From positions 46,874,818-46,938,817 of the forward strand of contig NC_091298.1 of assembly GCF_038502225.1 (NCBI RefSeq): a stretch of DNA of 64,000 nucleotides. Reading direction: 5' to 3'. The notes beneath the pieces were generated by a model. That model was not told where the DNA came from, made no database searches, and saw only the letters and a program-made list of their open reading frames with translations. The DNA comes from Cherax quadricarinatus. Lineage: Eukaryota; Arthropoda; Malacostraca; Decapoda; Parastacidae. The position numbers and the translations under genes are program-made. This document shows, piece by piece, positions 60,901 through 64,000 of the stretch (its first letter is position 1; each line of letters starts with the position of its first letter).

Positions 60901-61985
60901 GATGGGAAGCATGACTTAGCCCTCAACTGATGGGCAGCATGACTTATCCGTCAACTGATGGGCAGCATGACTTAGCCATCAACTGATGGGCAGCATGACT
61001 TAGCCATCAACTGACGGGCAGCATGACTTAGCCATCAACTGATGGGCAGCATGACTTAGCCATCAACTGATGGGCAGCATGACTTAGCCATCAACTGATG
61101 GGCAGCATGACTTAGCCATCAACTGACGGGCAGCATGACTTAGCCATCAACTGATGGGCAGCATGACTTATCCGTCAACTGATGGGCAGCATGACTTAGC
61201 CATCAACTGATGGGCAGCATGACTTAGCCATCAACTGACGGGCAGCATGACTTAGCCATCAACTGATGGGCAGCATGACTTATCCGTTAACTGATGGGCA
61301 GCATGACTTAGCCATCAACTGATGGGCAGCATGACTTAGCCATCAACTGACGGGCAGCATGACTTAGCCATCAACTGATGGGCAGCATGACTTAGCCATC
61401 AACTGATGGGCAGCATGACTTAGCCATCAACTGATGGGCAGCATGACTTAGCCATCAACTGACGGGCAGCATGACTTAGCCATCAACTGATGGGCAGCAT
61501 GACTTATCCGTCAACTGACGGGCAGCATGACTTAACCATCAACTGATGGGTAGCATGACTTAGCCAACAACTGATGGAAGCATGACTTAGCCATCATCTG
61601 ATGGGCAGCATGACTTAGCCATCATCTGATGGGCAGCATGACTTAGCCATCAACTGATGGGCAGCATGGCTTAGCCATCAACTGATGGGAAGCATGACTT
61701 AGCCATCAACTGATGGGCAGCATGACTTATCCGTCAACTGATGGGAAGCATGACTTAGCCATCAACTGATGGGCAGCATGACTTAGCCATCAACTGATGG
61801 GAAGCATGACTTAGCCCTCAACTGATGGGCAGCATGACTTATCCGTCAACTTATGGGCAGCATGACTTAGCCATCAACTGATGGGCAGCATGACTTAGCC
61901 ATCAACTGATGGGGAGAATGACTTATCCATCAACTGATGGGCATCATGACTTAGCCATGAACTGATAGGCAGCATCAATTGATGG
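30982..61985. repeat. 28-bp satellite array, about 31.0 kb, roughly 1,100 monomers
   Basis: An uninterrupted tandem array; a typical monomer is 31009-31036, and its core CCATCAACTGATGG contains a CCATC/GATGG inverted repeat with an AACT loop. The unit is 50% GC. Common variants are GACTTAG/GGCTTAG, GCCATCAA/GCTATCAA/GCTATAAA, GGGCAGC/GGGTAGC/GGCAGAACG and TTAACC, with rare one-base deletions (CAACTGAGGGC, GATGGAAGC). As 28 is not a multiple of three and the unit holds TAG and TGA, no open frame survives. The variants form a higher-order pattern (see findings). No other gene or element is embedded. It starts without transition after a LINE fragment. Confidence 0.97.
33110..37567. repeat. Segment of the satellite duplicated at 39.44-43.89 kb (displacement 6,326 bp)
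   Basis: Rare variants recur with a constant offset: GGCTTAGCTATAAACTGATA at 33221 and 39547; CAAGTGAGAG at 34771/41097, 35331/41657 and 37207/43533; GGGCAGGATGGCTTATC at 35591/41917. All five pairs differ by 6,326 bp, that is 226 monomers minus two single-base deletions. Agreement ends about 37567/43893. Limits are approximate. Confidence 0.82.
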
Positions 61986-62402
61986 TGTGTTAGCTATGAC
62001 AGGGACGGACAGGTGTCCTAGTATCACAGGGACAGACAGGTGCGCTAATTATTACAGGGACCGTCAGGTGTGCTGGCTATCAAAGAGACAGACAGGTGTG
62101 CTGGCTATCACAGGAACACTCAGGTGAGCGGGCTATCACAGGAACATTCAGGTGTGCTAATTATCACAGGGACAGACAGGTGTGCTAGCTATCACAGGGA
62201 TAGACAGGGGTGCTGACTGTCACAGGAACATTCAGGTGAGCGGGCTATAACAGGAACATTCAGGTGTGCTAGCTATCACAGGGACAGGCAGGTGTGTTGA
62301 TTATCACAGGGATAGACAGGTGACATAGCTGTTACAGGGACAGACAGGTGTGCTGGCCGTCACAGGGACAGACAGGTGTGCTAGCTATCACAGGGATAGA
62401 CA
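61986..62402. repeat. Second 28-bp minisatellite (CAGGGACAGACAGGTGTG type), about 15 degenerate copies
   Basis: Units of the form CAGGTGTGCTAGCTATCA plus CAGGGACAGA, 28 bp each, strongly diverged (GGAACATTCAGG, GTGAGCGGGC variants). It follows the large satellite with no gap and shares TAGCTATCA with the GCTATCAA variant of that satellite. Confidence 0.88.
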
Positions 62403-62422
62403 CACAATAGAGGAAGCAAGTC

Positions 62423-63074
62423 AAGCCAGAGGCGTGTGAGAGCTACAAACAAGCCAGAGGCGTGTGAGAGCTACAAACAAGCCAGAGGCGTGTGAGAGCT
62501 ACAAACAAGCCAGAGGCGTGTGAGAGCTACAAACAAGCCAGAGGCGTGTGAGAGCTACAAACAAGCCAGAGGCGTGTGAGAGCTACAAACAAGCCAGAGG
62601 CGTGTGAGAGCTACGAACAAGCCAGAGGCGTGTGAGAGCTACAAACAAGCCAGAGGCGTGTGAGAGCTACGAACAAGCCAGAGGCGTGTGAGAGCTACAA
62701 ACAAGCCAGAGGCGTGTGAGAGCTACAAACAAGCCAGAGGCGTGTGAGAGCTACAAACAAGCCAGAGGCGTGTGAGAGCTACAAACAAGCCAGAGGCGTG
62801 TGAGAGCTACAAACAAGCCAGAGGCGTGTGAGAGCTACAAACAAGCCAGAGGCGTGTGAGAGCTACAAACAAGCCAGAGGCGTGTGAGAGCTACAAACAA
62901 GCCAGAGGCGTGTGAGAGCTACAAACAAGCCAGAGGCGTGTGAGAGCTACAAACAAGCCAGAGGCGTGTGAGAGCTACAAACAAGCCAGAGGCGTGTGAG
63001 AGCTACAAACAAGCCAGAGGCGTGTGAGAGCTACAAACAAGCCAGAGGCGTGTGAGAGCTACAAACAAGCCAGA
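62423..63074 (+). repeat. Third 28-bp tandem array, about 23 nearly identical copies
   Basis: Unit beginning AAGCCAGAGGCGTGTGAGAG and ending CTACAAAC; spacing is exactly 28. The only visible differences are two units with CTACGAAC (near 62610 and 62668). This homogeneity implies recent expansion. Confidence 0.96.
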
Positions 63075-63187
63075 AATAATTACACGAGTGATGGAGGAAG
63101 ATAAAAAATTTGAAAAGGAAATAGAAGACAAGAGTAAGATAGAATAAAATTACTTGTTCGAGTTTGTAAAATTAAACTGTGTGAAGA

Positions 63188-63252
<65 letters not shown>
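63188..63252 (+). repeat. (ATT)n microsatellite, about 21 units
   Basis: A pure trinucleotide run. The poly-Asn and poly-Tyr open frames crossing it come from the repeat and are not genes. Confidence 0.98.
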
Positions 63253-63835
63253 GTGAGCAAATCACCTGCAGGAGCATCACCTGAATTATTACCTGCAAGT
63301 AATTTAGGTGAGGTAAGAGTTGGTCACAGTAGGTAGCTCAACTGCAACTCCTTCGACTGCCCACTTCACCACTCTCAGAAAAAGCTAGAGCTGACATTAA
63401 ATTAATTATAAAATTAAAACCAGCTACTCTGGTAATTAAAGTTATGTGGATTGTATATTATTAGGCTTGCTTGCTGGGCACACAGATTTATAACTATTAA
63501 TACAATAAATTATGTAATACCACTTAGCATTTAATTACTGTAGATGGATCACACCACAACACCTGCCTAACACCTAGACCCTACACAAGCCAGCTAGTGA
63601 TCTAAATGCAAAGACAATGGTGCATTTCCCTGTGTGTGATGTCCGCATTTATTTTCAGCTATCCACACGTAGTTCTTGAGGTCTCGCAAATTTCCTGTCC
63701 CAATTCTTCAGCAGGGGACATTAACACGGGTTCCTATTACAAATCGAGGCCGAAACACCTTATTATGGCCTCGATGACGCCGGATTATTAGACGATTGTA
63801 ACAACCAGTGGACACATTAAATTCAATATGGTGTC
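63253..63835. other. Unassigned DNA, nothing recognised
   Basis: Mixed-composition sequence with short open frames (at most 61 residues) that lack domains or familiar motifs. No repeat, tRNA or element end was seen. It could be single-copy or part of an unknown element. Confidence 0.5.
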
Positions 63836-64000
63836 TCCCCCCGGCGTCCTACTGGCTGTTCTGCACCCCCTGGCGTCCTACTGGCTGTTCTGCACCCCCG
63901 GCGTCCTACTGGCTGTTCTGCACCCCCTGGCGTCCTACTGGCTGTTCTGCACCCCCCGGCGTCCTACTGGCTGTTCTGCACCCCCCGGCGTCCTACTGGC
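63836..64000 (+). repeat. Minisatellite of 28/29-bp unit running off the right edge
   Basis: GGCGTCCTACTGGCTGTTCT occurs at 63843, 63872, 63900, 63929, 63958 and 63987; spacing is 28 or 29 according to the number of C residues after CTGCA. The array continues beyond the window. Confidence 0.95.

Noticed and set aside
30982..63074. Possible CRISPR array (28-bp direct repeats)
   Set aside because: The repeats are head-to-tail with no spacers, there are no cas genes, and the surroundings are eukaryotic retroelements.
63080..63336. Poly-Asn and poly-Tyr open frames
   Set aside because: Products of the (ATT)n microsatellite on each strand.

Overview
This window is repeat-dominated nuclear DNA from an animal, most plausibly a decapod crustacean (crayfish-like). 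That guess rests on my memory of the LINE and SINE families and on the (ATA)n-tailed SINE; it is not a database match. I see no host protein-coding gene, no tRNA or rRNA gene and no CRISPR array. Every open frame with recognisable homology belongs to a transposable element.

Layout. (1) 1-5.6 kb: a non-LTR retrotransposon on the minus strand, running off the left edge. It has PHD and CCCH zinc fingers, an endonuclease and the start of a reverse transcriptase. A complete pogo/Tigger-type DNA transposon (1430-3765) sits inside its endonuclease. The transposon has TIRs, a TA duplication and an intact 598-aa DDD transposase, the only intact gene in the window. (2) 5.9-16.5 kb: four consecutive decayed copies of one LINE family with RT and RNase H, all on the plus strand. 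They are broken up by a tailed SINE, a tRNA-derived SINE, Penelope-like tail insertions and a 40-bp tail-only insertion, several with clear target-site duplications. (3) 16.86-28.06 kb: about 9 kb of C-rich CCTGCC/CCCTACC low-complexity array, split by a 1.9-kb minus-strand LINE that itself carries a SINE. (4) 28.1-29.4 kb: 40-bp and 22-bp tandem arrays. (5) 29.55-30.98 kb: a plus-strand LINE fragment with a SINE flanked by 13-bp duplications. (6) 30,982-61,985: a 31-kb satellite of a 28-bp monomer (about 1,100 copies) with higher-order duplications. (7) 61,986-63,074: two further arrays, also of 28-bp period. (8) 63.1-64.0 kb: an (ATT)n tract, about 580 bp with nothing recognisable, and a 28/29-bp array running off the right edge.

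The elements are related in several ways. The tailed SINE shares its 3' end with the RNase H-bearing LINE, which suggests that this LINE family mobilised it. Nested insertions give a relative order: LINE before Tigger, LINE before SINE, C-rich array before LINE. The satellite abuts a LINE truncated within its RT region.

I found no convincing new biological system. The observations most worth following are the higher-order structure of the 28-bp satellite, the LINE/SINE tail sharing with its tail-only insertion, the hammerhead-like cores in the Penelope-like tails, and the nearly intact LINE whose reading-frame breaks fall on homopolymers. All alignments and counts were done by eye.
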